Shown in pieces: positions 47,170-60,322 of a stretch of 64,000 nt of DNA (within the stretch, counting starts at the first letter, position 1; each line of letters begins with the position of its first letter). The translations under genes and the position numbers were made by a program. The DNA comes from Hydractinia symbiolongicarpus (lineage: Eukaryota > Cnidaria > Hydrozoa > Anthoathecata > Hydractiniidae): assembly GCF_029227915.1 (NCBI RefSeq), contig NC_079876.1, positions 1 to 64,000 of the forward strand, written 5' to 3'. The notes under the pieces are model-generated. The model saw nothing but the letters and a program-made list of their open reading frames with translations. It had not been told where the DNA came from and did no database searches.

Positions 47170-49030
47170 GTCTCATGCGTTATAGTGGTGAAAAAATAAT
47201 TTAAAAAATCGTTCGGGAAATGAGTTTACACCCTGGATACTTTCTTTGTATACTTTTGACTATAAGGGCCGAGTCCGGGATTTACGGGAAATCGCAGGTT
47301 TTCGTTTGCCGGCGATAAAACTTCTTTTATTCAGCGTCTCATCAAAAATGAAAACATTTTTAAAAACTACAAGTCTCATGCGATTTAGTGGTGAAAAAAT
47401 AATTTAAAAATTCGTTCGGGAAATAACTTTACTCACTGGGTACTTTCCTTGTATACTTTTGATTATACGGGCCGAGTCCGGGATTTACGGGAAGTCGCAG
47501 GTTTACGTTTGCCGGCGATTAAACTTCTTATATTCAGCGTCTCATCAAAAATGAAAACATTTTTGAAAACTACAAGTCTCATGCGTTTTAGTGGTGAAAA
47601 AATAATTTAAAAAATCGTTCGGGAAATGAGTTTACACCCTGGGTACTTTCTTTGTATACTTTTGACTATACGGCCGAGTCCGGGATTTACGGGAAATCGC
47701 AGGTTTTCGTTTGCCGGCGATTAAACTTCTTTTATTCAGCGTCTCATCAAAAATGAAAACATTTTTAAAAACTACAAGTCTCATGCGTTTTAGTGGTGAA
47801 AAAATAATTTAAAAAATCGTTCGGGAAATAAGTTTACTCCCTGGGTACTTTCTTTGTATACTTTTGACTATACGGGCCAAGCCCCGGATTTACGGGAAAA
47901 CGCGGGATTTCGTTTGCCGGCGATTAAACCTCTTTCTTTAGGCGTCTCATCAAAAAGGAAAACATTTTTGAAAACTACAAGTCTCATAGGTTTTAGTGGT
48001 GAAAAAATAATTTAAAAAATCGTTCGGGAAATGAGTTTACTCCCTGGGTACTTTCTTTGTATACTTTTGACTATACGGGCCGAGTCCGGGATTTACGGGA
48101 AATCGCGGATTTTTGTTTGCCGGCGATTAAACTTCTTTTATTCAGCGTCTCATCAAAAATGAGAACATTTTTGAAAACTACAAGTCTCATGCGTTTTAGT
48201 GGTGAAAAGATAATTTAAAAAATCGTTTTGGAAATGGGTTTTCTCACAGGGTACTTTCTTTGTATACATTCGACTATACGGGCCGAACCCGGGATTTACG
48301 GGAAATCGCGGATTTTCGTTTGCCGGCGATTAAACCACTTTCATTAAGCGTCTCATCAAAAATGAAAACATTTCTGAAAACTACAAGTCTCATGCGTTTT
48401 GGTGGTGAAAAAATAATTTAAAAAATCGTTCGGGAAATGAGTTTACACCCCGCGTACTTTCTTTGTATACTTTTGACTATACGGGCCGAGTCCGGGATTT
48501 ACGGGAAATCCCAGGTTCTCGTTTGCCGGCGATTAAACTTCTTTTATTCAGCGTCTCATCAAAAATGAAAACATTTTTGAAAACTACAATTCTCATGCGT
48601 TTTAGTGGTGAAAAAATAATTTAAAAAATCGTTCGGGAAATGAGTTTACTCCCTGGGTACTTTCTTTGTATACTTTTGAGTATACGGGCCGAGTCCGGGA
48701 TTTACGGGAAGTCGCGGGTTTTCGTTTGCCGGCGATTAAACTTCTTTTATTCAGCGTCTCATCAAAAATGAAAACATTTTTAAAAACTACAAGTCTCGTG
48801 GGCTTTAGTGGTGAAATAATAATTTGAAAAATCGTTCAGGAAATGAGTTTACACCCCGGGTACTTTCTTTGTATACTTTTGACTATACGGGCCGAGTCCG
48901 GGATTTACGGGAAATCGCAGGTTTTCGTTTGCCGGCGATTAAACTTCTTTTATTCAGCGTCTCATCAAAAATGAAAACATTTTTGAAAACTACAAGTCTC
49001 ATGCGTTTTAGTGGTGAAAAAATAATGTAA
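47170..49030. repeat. Satellite higher-order block, copy a
   Basis: A run of about nine monomers with a recognisable order of private variants: GCGTTATAGTGG, then CTATAAGGGCC, TTCCTTGTATAC with TTATATTCAG, CTATACGGCCGAG, CCAAGCCCCGG with AAAAAGG, CGGATTTTTG, GGGTTTTCTCAC, TTTTGGTGG. The same order recurs near 52445 and 55085. Ends approximate. Confidence 0.7.
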
Positions 49031-52000
49031 AAAATCGTTTTGGAAATGGGTTTACTCACAGGGTACTTTCTTTGTATACATTCGACTATATGGACCGAAC
49101 CCGGCATTTACGGGAAATCGCGGATTTTCGTTTGCTGGCGATTAAACCACTTTCATTAAGCGTCTCATCAAAAATGAAAACATTTCTGAAAACTACAAGT
49201 CTCATGCGTTTTAGTGGTGAAAAAATAATTTTAAAAATCGTTCGGGAAATGAGTTTACACCCCGGGTACTTTCTTTGTATACTTTTGACTATACGGGCCG
49301 AGTCCGGGATTTACGGTAAATCGCAGGTTTTCGTTTGCCGGCGATTAAACTTCTTTTATTCAGCGTCTCATCAAAAATGAAAATATTTCTGAAAACTACA
49401 AGTCTCTTGCGTTTTAGTGGTGAAAAAATAATTTTAAAAATCGTTCGGGAAATGAGTTTACACCCCGGGTACTTTCTTTGTATACTTTTGACTATACGGG
49501 CCGAGTCCGGGATTTACGGGAAATCGCAGGTTTTCGTTTGCCGGCGATTAAACTTCTTTTATTCAGCGTCTCATCAAAAATGAAAACATTTTTGAAAACT
49601 ACAATTCTCATGCGTTTTAGTGGTGAAAAAATAATTTAAAAAATCGTTCGGGAAATGAGTTTACTCCCTGGGTACTTTCTTTGTATACTTTTGGGTATAC
49701 GGGCCGAGTCCGGGATTTACGGGAAGTCGCGGGTTTTCGTTTGCCGACGATTAAACTTCTTTTATTCAGCGTCTCATCAAAAATGAAAACATTTTTAAAA
49801 ACTACAAGTCTCGTGGGCTTTAGTGGTGAAATAATAATTTGAAAAATCGTTCGGGAAATGAGTTTACACCCCGGGTACTTTCTTTGTATACTTTTGACTA
49901 TACGGGCCGAGTCCGGGATTTACGGGAAATCGCAGGTTTTCGTTTGCCAGCGATTAAACTTCTTTTATTCAGCGTCTCATCAAAAATGAAAACATTTTTG
50001 AAAACTACAAGTCTCATGCGTTTTAGTGGTAAAAAAAAATTTAAAAAATCGTTTGGGAAATGAGTTTACTCCCTGGGTACTTTCTTTGTATACTTTTGAC
50101 TATACGGGCCGAGTCCGGGATTTACGGGAAATCGCGGATTTTTGTTTGCCGGCGATTAAACTTCTTTTATTCAGTGTCTCATCAAAAATGAAAACATTTT
50201 TGAAAACTACAAGTCTCATGCGTTTCAGTGGTGAAAAGATAATTTAAAAAATCGTTTTGGAAAGGGGTTTACTCACAGGGTCCTTTCTTTGTATACATTC
50301 GACTATACGGGCCAAGCCCGGGATTTACGGGAAATCGCGGGTTTTCGTTTGCCGGCGATTAAACTTCTTTTATTCAGCGTCTCATCAAAAATGAAAACAT
50401 TTTTGAAAACTACAATTCTCATGCGTTTTAGTGGTGAAAAAATAATTTAAAAAATCGTTCGGGAAATGAGTTTACTCCCTGGGTACTTTCTTTGTATACT
50501 TTTGGGTATACGGGCCGAGTCCGGGATTTACGGGAAGTCGCGGGTTTTCGTTTGCCGACGATTAAACTTCTTTTATTCAGCGTCTCATCAAAAATGAAAA
50601 CATTTTTAAAAACTACAAGTCTCGTGGGCTTTAGTGGTGAAATAATAATTTGAAAAATCGTTCGGGAAATGAGTTTACACCCCGGGTACTTTCTTTGTAT
50701 ACTTTTGACTATACGGGCCGAGTCCGGGATTTACGGGAAATCGCAGGTTTTCGTTTGCCGGCGATTAAACTTCTTTTATTCAGAGTCTCATCAAAAATGA
50801 AAACATTTTTGAAAACTACAAGTCTCATGCGTTTTAGTGGTAAAAAAAAATTTAAAAAATCGTTCGGGAAATGAGTTTACTCCCTGGGTACTTTCTTTGT
50901 ATACTTTTGACTATACGGGCCGAGTCCGGGATTTACGGGAAATCGCGGATTTTTGTTTGCCGGCGATTAAACTTCTTTTATTCAGCGTCTCATCAAAAAT
51001 GAAAACATTTTTGAAAACTACAAGTCTCATGCGTTTCAGTGGTGAAAAGATAATTTAAAAAATCGTTTTGGAAAGGGGTTTACTCACAGGGTACTTTCTT
51101 TGTATACATTCGACTATACGGGCCAAGCCCGGGATTTCCGGGAAATCGCGGGTTTTCGTTTGCCGGCGATTAAACCACTTTCATTAAGCGTCTCATCAAA
51201 AATGAAAACATTTCTGAAAACTACAAGTCTCATGCGTTTTAGTGGTAAAAAAATAATTTAAAAAATCGTTCGGGAAATGAGTTTACACCCCGGGTACTTT
51301 CTTTGTATACTTTTGACTATACGGGCCGAGTCCGGGATTTACGGGAAATCACAGGTTTTCGTTTGCCGGCGATTAAACTTCTTTTATTCAGCGTCTAATC
51401 AAAAATAAAAACATTTTTGAAAACTACAAGTCTCATGCGTTTTAGTGGTGAAAAAATAATTTAAAAAATCGTTCGGGAAATGAGTTTACTCCCTGGGTAT
51501 TTTCTTTGTATACTTTATTCTATACGGGCCGGGTCCAGGATTTACAGGAAGTCGCGGGTTTTCGTTTGCCGGCGATTAAACTTCTTTTATTCAGCGTCTC
51601 ATCAAAAATGAAAACATTTTTAAAAACTACAAGTCTCATGGGCTTTAGTGGTGAAAAAATAATTTGAAAAATCGTTTGGGAAATGAGTTTACTCCCTGGG
51701 TACTTTCTTTGTATACTTTTGACTATACGGGCCGAGTCCGGGATTTACGGGAAATCGCAGGTTTTCGTTTGCCGGCGATAAAACTTCTTTTATTCAGCGT
51801 CTCATCAAAAATGAAAACATTTTTGAAAACTACAAGTCTCATGCGTTTCAGTGGTGAAAAGATAATTTAAAAAATCGTTTTGGAAAGGGGTTTACTCACA
51901 GGGTACTTTCTTTGTATACATTCGACTATACGGGCCAAGCCCGGGATTTACGGGAAATCGCGGGTTTTCGTTTGCCGGCGATTAAACCACTTTCATTAAG

Positions 52001-52444
52001 CGTCTCATCAAAAATGAAAACATTTCTGAAAACTACAAGTCTCTAGCGTTTTAGTGGTAAAAAAATAATTTAAAAAATCGTTCGGGAAATGAGTTTACAC
52101 CCCGGGTACTTTCTTTGTATACTTTTGACTATACGGGCCGAGTCCGGGATTTACGGGAAATCGCAGGTTTTCGTTTGCCGGCGATTAAACTTCTTTTATT
52201 CAGCGTCTAATCAAAAATAAAAACATTTTTGAAAACTACAAGTCTCATGGGCTTTAGTGGTGAAAAAATAATTTGAAAAATCGTTTGGGAAATGAGCTTA
52301 CTCCCTGGGTACTTTCTTTGTATACTTTTGACTATACGGGCTGAGTCCGGGATTTACGGGAAATCGCAGGTTTTCGTCTACTGGCGATTAAACTTCTTTT
52401 ATTAAGCGTCTCATCAAAAATGAAAACATTTTTGAAAACTACAA

Positions 52445-55080
52445 GTCTCATGCGTTATAGTGGTGAAAAAATAATTTAAAAAATCGTTCGGGAAATAAGT
52501 TTACACCCTGGATACTTTCTTTGTATACTTTTGACTATAAGGGCCGAGTCCGGGATTTACGGGAAATCGCAGGTTTTCGTTTGCCGGCGATAAAACTTCT
52601 TTTATTCAGCGTCTCATCAAAAATGAAAACATTTTTAAAAACTACAAGTCTCATGCGTTTTAGTGCTGAAAAAATAATTTAAAAATTCGTTCGGGAAATA
52701 AGTTTACTCACTGGGTACTTTCCTTGTATACTTTTGATTATACGGGCCGAGTCCGGGATTTACGGGAAGTCGCAGGTTTACGTTTGCCGGCGATTAAACT
52801 TCTTATATTCAGCGTCTCATCAAAAATGAAAACATTTTTGAAAACTACAAGTCTCATGCGTTTTAGTGGTGAAAAAATAATTTAAAAAATCGTTCGGGAA
52901 ATGAGTTTACACCCTGGGTACTTTCTTTGTATACTTTTGACTATACGGCCGAGTCCGGGATTTACGGGAAATCGCAGGTTTTCGTTTGCCGGCGATTAAA
53001 CTTCTTTTATTCAGCGTCTCATCAAAAATGAAAACATTTTTGAAAACTACAAGTCTCATGCGTTTTAGTGGTGAAAAAATAATTTAAAAAATCGTTCGGG
53101 AAATAAGTTTACTCCCTGGGTACTTTCTTTGTATACTTTTGACTATACGGGCCAAGCCCCGGATTTACGGGAAAACGCGGGATTTCGTTTGCCGGCGATT
53201 AAACCTCTTTCTTTAAGCGTCTCATCAAAAAGGAAAACATTTTTGAAAACTACAAGTCTCATGCGTTTTAGTGGTGAAAAAATAATTTAAAAAATCGTTC
53301 GGGAAATGCGTTTACTCCCTGGGTACTTTCTTTGTATACTTTTGACTATACGGGCCGAGTCCGGGATTTACGGGAAATCGCGGATTTTTGTTTGCGGGCG
53401 ATTAAACTTCTTTTATTCAGCGTCTCATCAAAAATGAGAACATTTTTGAAAACTACAAGTCTCATGCGTTTTAGTGGTGAAAAGATAATTTAAAAAATCG
53501 TTTTGGAAATGGGTTTTCTCACAGGGTACTTTCTTTGTATACATTCGACTATACGGGCCGAACCCGGGATTTACGGGAAATCGCGGATTTTCGTTTGCCG
53601 GCGATTAAACCACTTTCATTAAGCGTCTCATCAAAAATGAAAACATTTCTGAAAACTACAAGTCTCATGCGTTTTGGTGGTGAAAAAATAATTTAAAAAA
53701 TCGTTCGGGAAATGAGTTTACACCCCGCGTACTTTCTTTGTATACTTTTGACTATACGGGCCGAGTCCGGGATTTACGGGAAATCGCAGGTTTTCGTTTG
53801 CCGGCGATTAAACTTCTTTTATACAGCGTCTCATCAAAAATGAAAACATTTTTGAAAACTACAATTCTCATGCGTTTTAGTGGTGAAAAAATAATTTAAA
53901 AAATCGTTCGGGAAATGAGTTTACTCCCTGGGTACTTTCTTTGTATACTTTTGAGTTTACGGGCCGAGTCCGGGATTTACGGGAAGTCGCGGGTTTTCGT
54001 TTGCCGGCGATTAAACTTCTTTTATTCAGCGTCTCATCAAAAATGAAAACATTTTTAAAAACTACAAGTCTCGTGGGCTTTAGTGGTGAAATAATAATTT
54101 GAAAAATCGTTCGGGAAATGAGTTTACACCCCGGGTACTTTCTTTGTATACTTTTGACTATACGGGCCGAGTCCGGGATTTACGGGAAATCGCAGGTTTT
54201 CGTTTGCCGGCGATTAAACTTCTTTTATTCAGCGTCTCATCAAAAATGAAAACATTTTTGAAAACTACAATTCTCATGCGTTTTAGTGGTGAAAAAATAA
54301 TTTAAAAAATCGTTCGGGAAATGAGTTTACTCCCTGGGTACTTTCTTTGTATACTTTTGAGTTTACGGGCCGAGTCCGGGATTTACGGGAAGTCGCGGGT
54401 TTTCGTTTGCCGGCGATTAAACTTCTTTTATTCAGCGTCTCATCAAAAATGAAAACATTTTTAATAACTACAAGTCTCGTGGGCTTTAGTGGTGAAATAA
54501 TAATTTGAAAAATCGTTCGGGAAATGAGTTTACACCCCGGGTACTTTCTTTGTATACTTTTGACTATACGGGCCGAGTCCGGGATTTACGGGAAATCGCA
54601 GGTTTTCGTTTGCCGGCGATTAAACTTCTTTTATTCAGCGTCTCATCAAAAATGAAAACATTTTTGAAAACTACAAGTCTCATGCGTTTTAGTGGTGAAA
54701 AAATAATTTAAAAAATCGTTCGGGAAATGAGTTTACTCCCTGGGTACTTTCTTTGTATACTTTTGACTATGCGGGCCGAGTCCGGGATTTACGGGAAATC
54801 GCGGATTTTTGTTTGCCGGCGATTAAACTTCTTTTATTCAGCGTCTCATCAAAAATGAAAACATTTTTGAAAACTACAAGTCTCATGCGTTTTAGTGGTG
54901 AAAAGATAATTTAAAAAATCGTTTTGGAAATGGGTTTACTCACAGGGTACTTTCTTTGTATACATTCGACTATACGGACCGAACCCGGCATTTACGGGAA
55001 GTCGCGGATTTTCGTTTGCTGGCGATTAAACCACTTTCATTAAGCGTCTCATCAAAAATGAAAACATTTCTGAAAACTAC
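52445..55080. repeat. Satellite higher-order block, copy b
   Basis: Same ordered variant monomers as 47170-49030, offset about 5,275 bp (26 monomers). It continues further right than copy a before the next copy starts. Ends approximate. Confidence 0.7.
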
Positions 55081-55084
55081 AAGT

Positions 55085-57070
55085 CTCATGCGTTATAGTG
55101 GTGAAAAAATAATTAAATAAATCGTTCGGGAAATGAGTTTACACCCTGGATACTTTCTTTGTATACTTTTGACTATAAGGGCCGAGTCCGGGATTTACGG
55201 GAAATCAAAGGTTTTCGTTTGCCGGCGATAAAACTTCTTTTATTCAGCGTCTCATCAAAAATGAAAACATTTTTAAAAACTACAAGTCTCATGCGTTTTA
55301 GTGGTGAAAAAATAATTTAAAAATTCGTTCGGGAAATAAGTTTACTCACTGGGTACTTTCCTTGTATACTTTTGATTATACGGGCCGAGTCCGGGATTTA
55401 CGGGAAGTCGCAGGTTTTCGTTTGCCGGCGATTAAACTTCTTTTATTCAGCGTCTCATCAAAAATGAAAACATTTTTGAAAACTACAAGTCTCATGCGTT
55501 TTAGTGGTGAAAAAATAATTTAAAAAATCGTTCGGGAAATAAGTTTACCCCCTGGGTACTTTCTTTGTATACTTTTGACTATACGGGCCAAGCCCCGGAT
55601 TTACGGGAAAACGCGGGATTTCGTTTGCCGGCGATTAAACCTCTTTCTTTAAGCGTCTCATCAAAAAGGAAAACATTTTTGAAAACTACAAGTCTCATGC
55701 GTTTTAGTGGTGAAAAAATAGTTTAAAAAATCGTTTGGGAAATGAGTTTACTCCCTGGGTACTTTCTTTGTATACTTTTGACTATACGGGCCGAGTCCGG
55801 GATTTACGGGAAATCGCGGATTTTTGTTTGCCGGCGATTAAACTTCTTTTATTCAGCGTCTCATCAAAAATGAGAACATTTTTGAAAACTACAAGTCTCA
55901 TGCGTTTTAGTGGTGAAAAGATAATTTAAAAAATCGTTTTGGAAATGGGTTTTCTCACAGGGTACTTTCTTTGTATACATTCGACTATACGGGCCGAACC
56001 CGGGATTTACGGGAAATCGCGGATTTTCGTTTGCCGGCGATTAAACCACTTTCATTAAGCGTCTCATCAAAAATGAAAACATTTCTGAAAACTACAAGTC
56101 TCATGCGTTTTGGTGGTGAAAAAATAATTTAAAAAATCGTTCGGGAAATGAGTTTACACCCCGCGTACTTTCTTTGTATACTTTTGACTATACGGGCCGA
56201 GTCCGGGATTTACGGGAAATCGCAGGTTTTCGTTTGCCGGCGATTAAACTTCTTTTATTCAGCGTCTCATCAAAAATGAAAACATTTTTGAAAACTACAA
56301 TTCTCATGCGTTTTAGTGGTGAAAAAATAATTTAAAAAATCGTTCGGGAAATGAGTTTACTCCCTGGGTACTTTCTTTGTATACTTTTGAGTATACGGGC
56401 CGAGTCCGGGATTTACGGGAAGTCGCGGGTTTTCGTTTGCCGGCGATTAAACTTCTTTTATTCAGCGTCTCATCAAAAATGAAAACATTTTTAAAAACTA
56501 CAAGTCTCGTGGGCTTTAGTGGTGAAATAATAATTTGAAAAATCGTTCGGGAAATGAGTTTACACCCCGGGTACTTTCTTTGTATACTTTTGACTATACG
56601 GGCCGAGTCCGGGATTTACGGGAAATCGCTGGTTTTCGTTTGACGGCGATTAAACTTCTTTTATTCAGCGTCTCATCAAAAATGAAAACATTTTTGAAAA
56701 CTACAAGTCTCATGCGTTTTAGTGGTGAAAAAATAATTTAAAAAATCGTTCGGGAAATGAGTTTACTCCCTGGGTACTTTCTTTGTATACTTTTGACTTT
56801 GCGGGCCAAGTCCGGGATTTACGGGAAATCGCGGATTTTTGTTTGCCGGCGATTAAACTTCTTTTATTCAGCGTCTCATCAAAAATGAAAACATTTTTGA
56901 AAACTACAAGTCTCATGCGTTTTAGTGGTGAAAAGATAATTTAAAAAATCGTTTTGGAAATGGGTTTAGTCACAGGGTACTTTCTTTGTATACATTCGAC
57001 TATACGGACCGAACCCGGCATTTACGGGAAATCGCGGATTTTCGTTTGCTGGCGATTAAACCACTTTCAT
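55085..57070. repeat. Satellite higher-order block, copy c, one monomer lost
   Basis: Repeats the order of copies a and b but lacks the CTATACGGCCGAG monomer, so it is about 200 bp shorter up to the CCAAGCCCCGG monomer. Ends approximate. Confidence 0.65.
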
Positions 57071-57076
57071 TAAGCG

Positions 57077-60000
57077 TCTCATCAAAAATGAAAACATTTC
57101 TGAAAACTACAAGTCTCATGCGTTTTAGTGGTGAAAAAATAATTTTAAAAATCGTTCGGGAAATGAGTTTACACCCCGGGTACTTTCTTTGTATACTTTT
57201 GACTATACGGGCCGAGTCCGGGATTTACGGTAAATCGCAGGTTTTCGTTTGCCGGCGATTAAACTTCTTTTATTCAGCGTCTCATCAAAAATGAAAACAT
57301 TTTTGAAAACTACAATTCTCATGCGTTTTAGTGGTGAAAAAATAATTTAAAAAATCGTTCGGGAAATGAGTTTACTCCCTGGGTACTTTCTTTGTATACT
57401 TTTGACTATACGGGCCGAGTCCGGGATTTACGGGAAGTCGCGGGTTTTCGTTTGCTGGCGATTAAACCACTTTCATTAAGCGTCTCATCAAAAATGAAAA
57501 CATTTCTGAAAACTACAAGTCTCATGCGTTTTAGTGGTGAAAAAATAATTTTAAAAATCGTTCGGGAAATGAGTTTACTCCCTGGGTAATTTCTTTGTAT
57601 ACTTTTGGGTATACGGGCCGAGTCCGGGATTTACGGGAAGTCGCGGGTTTTCGTTTGCCGACGATTAAACTTCTTTTATTCAGCGTCTCATCAAAAATGA
57701 AAACATTTTTAAAAACTACAAGTCTCGTGGGCTTTAGTGGTGAAATAATAATTTAAAAAATCGTTCGGGAATTGAGTTTACACCCCGGGTACTTTCTTTG
57801 TATACTTTTGACTATACGGGCCGAGTGCGGGATTTACGGGAAATCGCAGGTTTTCGTTTGCCGGCGATTAAACTTCTTTTATTCAGCGTCTCATCAAAAA
57901 TGAAAACATTTTTGAAAACTACAAGTCTCATGCGTTTTAGTGGTGAAAAAATAATTTAAAAAATCGTTCGGGAAATGAGTTTACTCCCTGGGTACTTTCT
58001 TTGTATACTTTTGACTATACGGCCGACTCCGGGATTTACGGGAAATCGCGTGTTTTCGTTTGCCGGCGATTAAACTTCTTTTATTCGGCATCTCATCAAA
58101 AATGAAAACATTTTTAAAAACTACAAGTCTGGTGGGCTTTAGTGGTGAAATAATAATTTGAAAAATCGTTCGGGAAATGAGTTTACACCCCGGGTACTTT
58201 CTTTGTATACTTTTGACTATACGGGCCGAGTCCGGGATTTACGGGAAATCGCGGATTTTTGTTTGCCGGCGATTAAACTTCTTTTATTCAGCGTCTCATC
58301 AAAAATGAAAACATTTTTGAAAACTACAAGTCTCATGCGTTTTAGTGGTGAAAAGATAATTTAAAAAATCGTTTTGGAAATGTGTTTACTCACAGGGTAC
58401 TTTCTTTGTATACATTCGACTATACGGGCCGAACCCGGGATTTACGGGAAATCGCGAATTTTCGTTTGCTGGCGATTAAACCACATTCATTAAGCGTCTC
58501 ATCAAAAATGAAAACATTTCTGAAAACTACAAGTCTCATGCGTTTTAGTGGTTAAAAAATAATTTGAAAAATCGTTCGGGAAATGAGTTTACACCCCGGG
58601 TACTTTCTTTGTATACTTTTGACTATCCGGGCCGAGTCCAGGATTTACGGGAAATCGCAGGTTTTCGTTTGCCGGCGATTAAACTTCTTTTATTCAGCGT
58701 CTCATCAAAAATGAAAACATTTTTGAAAACTACAATTCTCATGCGTTTTAGTGGTGAAAAAATAATTTAAAAAATCGTTCGGGAAATGAGTTTACACCCC
58801 GGGTACTTTCTTTGTATACTTTTGACTATACGGGCCGAGTCCGGGATTTACGGGAAATCGCAGGTTTTCGTTTGCCGGCGATTAAACTTCTTTTATTCAG
58901 CGTCTCATCAAAAATGAAAACATTTTTGAAAATTACAAGCCTCATGCGTTTTAGTGGTGAAAAAATAATTTAAAAAATCGTTCGGGAAATGAGTTTACTC
59001 CCTGGGTACTTTCTTTGTATACTTTTTACTATACGGGCCGAGTCCGGGATTTACGGGAAGTCGCGGGTTTTCGTTTGCCGGCGATTAAACTTCTTTTATT
59101 CAGCGTCTCATTAAAAATGAAAACAATTTTAAAAACACAAGTCTCATGGGCTTTAGTGGTGAAATAATAATTTGAAAAATCGTTCGGGAAATGAGTTTAC
59201 ACCCCGGGTACTTTCTTTGTATACTTTTGACTATACGGGCCGAGTCCGGGATTTACGGGAAATCGCAGGTTTTCGTTTGCCGGCGATTAAACTTCTTTTA
59301 TTCAGCGTCTCATCAAAAATGAAAACATTTTTGAAAACTACAAGTCTCATGCGTTTTAGTGGTGAAAAAAGAATTTAAAAAATCGTTCGGGAAATGAGTT
59401 TACTCCCTGGGTACTTTCTTTGTATACTTTTGACTATACGGGCCGAGTCCGGGATTTACGGGAAGTCGCGGGTTTTCGTTTGCCGGCGATTAAACTTCTT
59501 TTATTCAGCGTCTCATCAAAAATGAAAACATTTTGAAAAACTACAAGTCTCATGGGCTTTAGTGGTGAAATAATAATTTAAAAAATCGTTCGGGAAATGA
59601 GTTTACACCCTGGGTACTTTCTTTGTATACTTTTGACTATACGGGCCGAGTCCAAGATTTACGGGAAATCGCAGGTTTTCGTTTGCCGGCGATTAAACCA
59701 CTTTCATTAAGCGTCTCATCAAAAATGAAAACATTTTTAAAAACTACAAGTCTCATGGGCTTTAGTGGTGAAATAATAATTTAAAAAATCGTTTGGGAAA
59801 TGAGTTTACTCCCTGGGTACTTTCCTTGTATACTTTTAACTATACGGGCCGAGTCCGGGATTTACGGGAAATCGCGGGTTTTTGTTTGCCGGCGATTAAA
59901 CATCTTTTATTCAGCGTTTCATCAAAAATGAAAACATTTTTAAAAACTACAAGTCTCATGGGCTTTAGTGGTGAAATAGTAATTTAAAAAATCGTTTGGG

Positions 60001-60322
60001 AAATGAGTTTACTCCCTGGGTACTTTCTTTGTATACTTTTGACTATACGGGCCGAGTCCGGGATTTACGGGAAATCGCAGGTTTTCGTTTGCCGGCGATT
60101 AAACATCTTTTATTCAGCGTTTCATCAAAAATGAAAACATTTTTAAAAACTACAAGTCTCATGGGCTTTAGTGGTGAAATAATAATTTAAAAAATCGTTT
60201 GGGAAATGAGTTTACTCCCTGGGTACTTTCTTTGTAAACTTTTGTCTATACGGGCCGAGTCCAGGATTTAGGGGAAATCGCAGGTTTTCGTTTGCCGGCG
60301 ATTAAACTTCTTTTATTCAGAG
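57077..60322. repeat. 16-monomer higher-order unit, first copy
   Basis: About 3,246 bp (16 monomers) repeated directly at 60323-63569. Matching landmarks at a constant offset include CGGTAAATCGCAGG (57231/60475), TTTTGGGTATACGG (57601/60847), TCGGCATCTC and GTTTCATC monomers. Only scattered single-base differences separate the copies. Confidence 0.82.
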
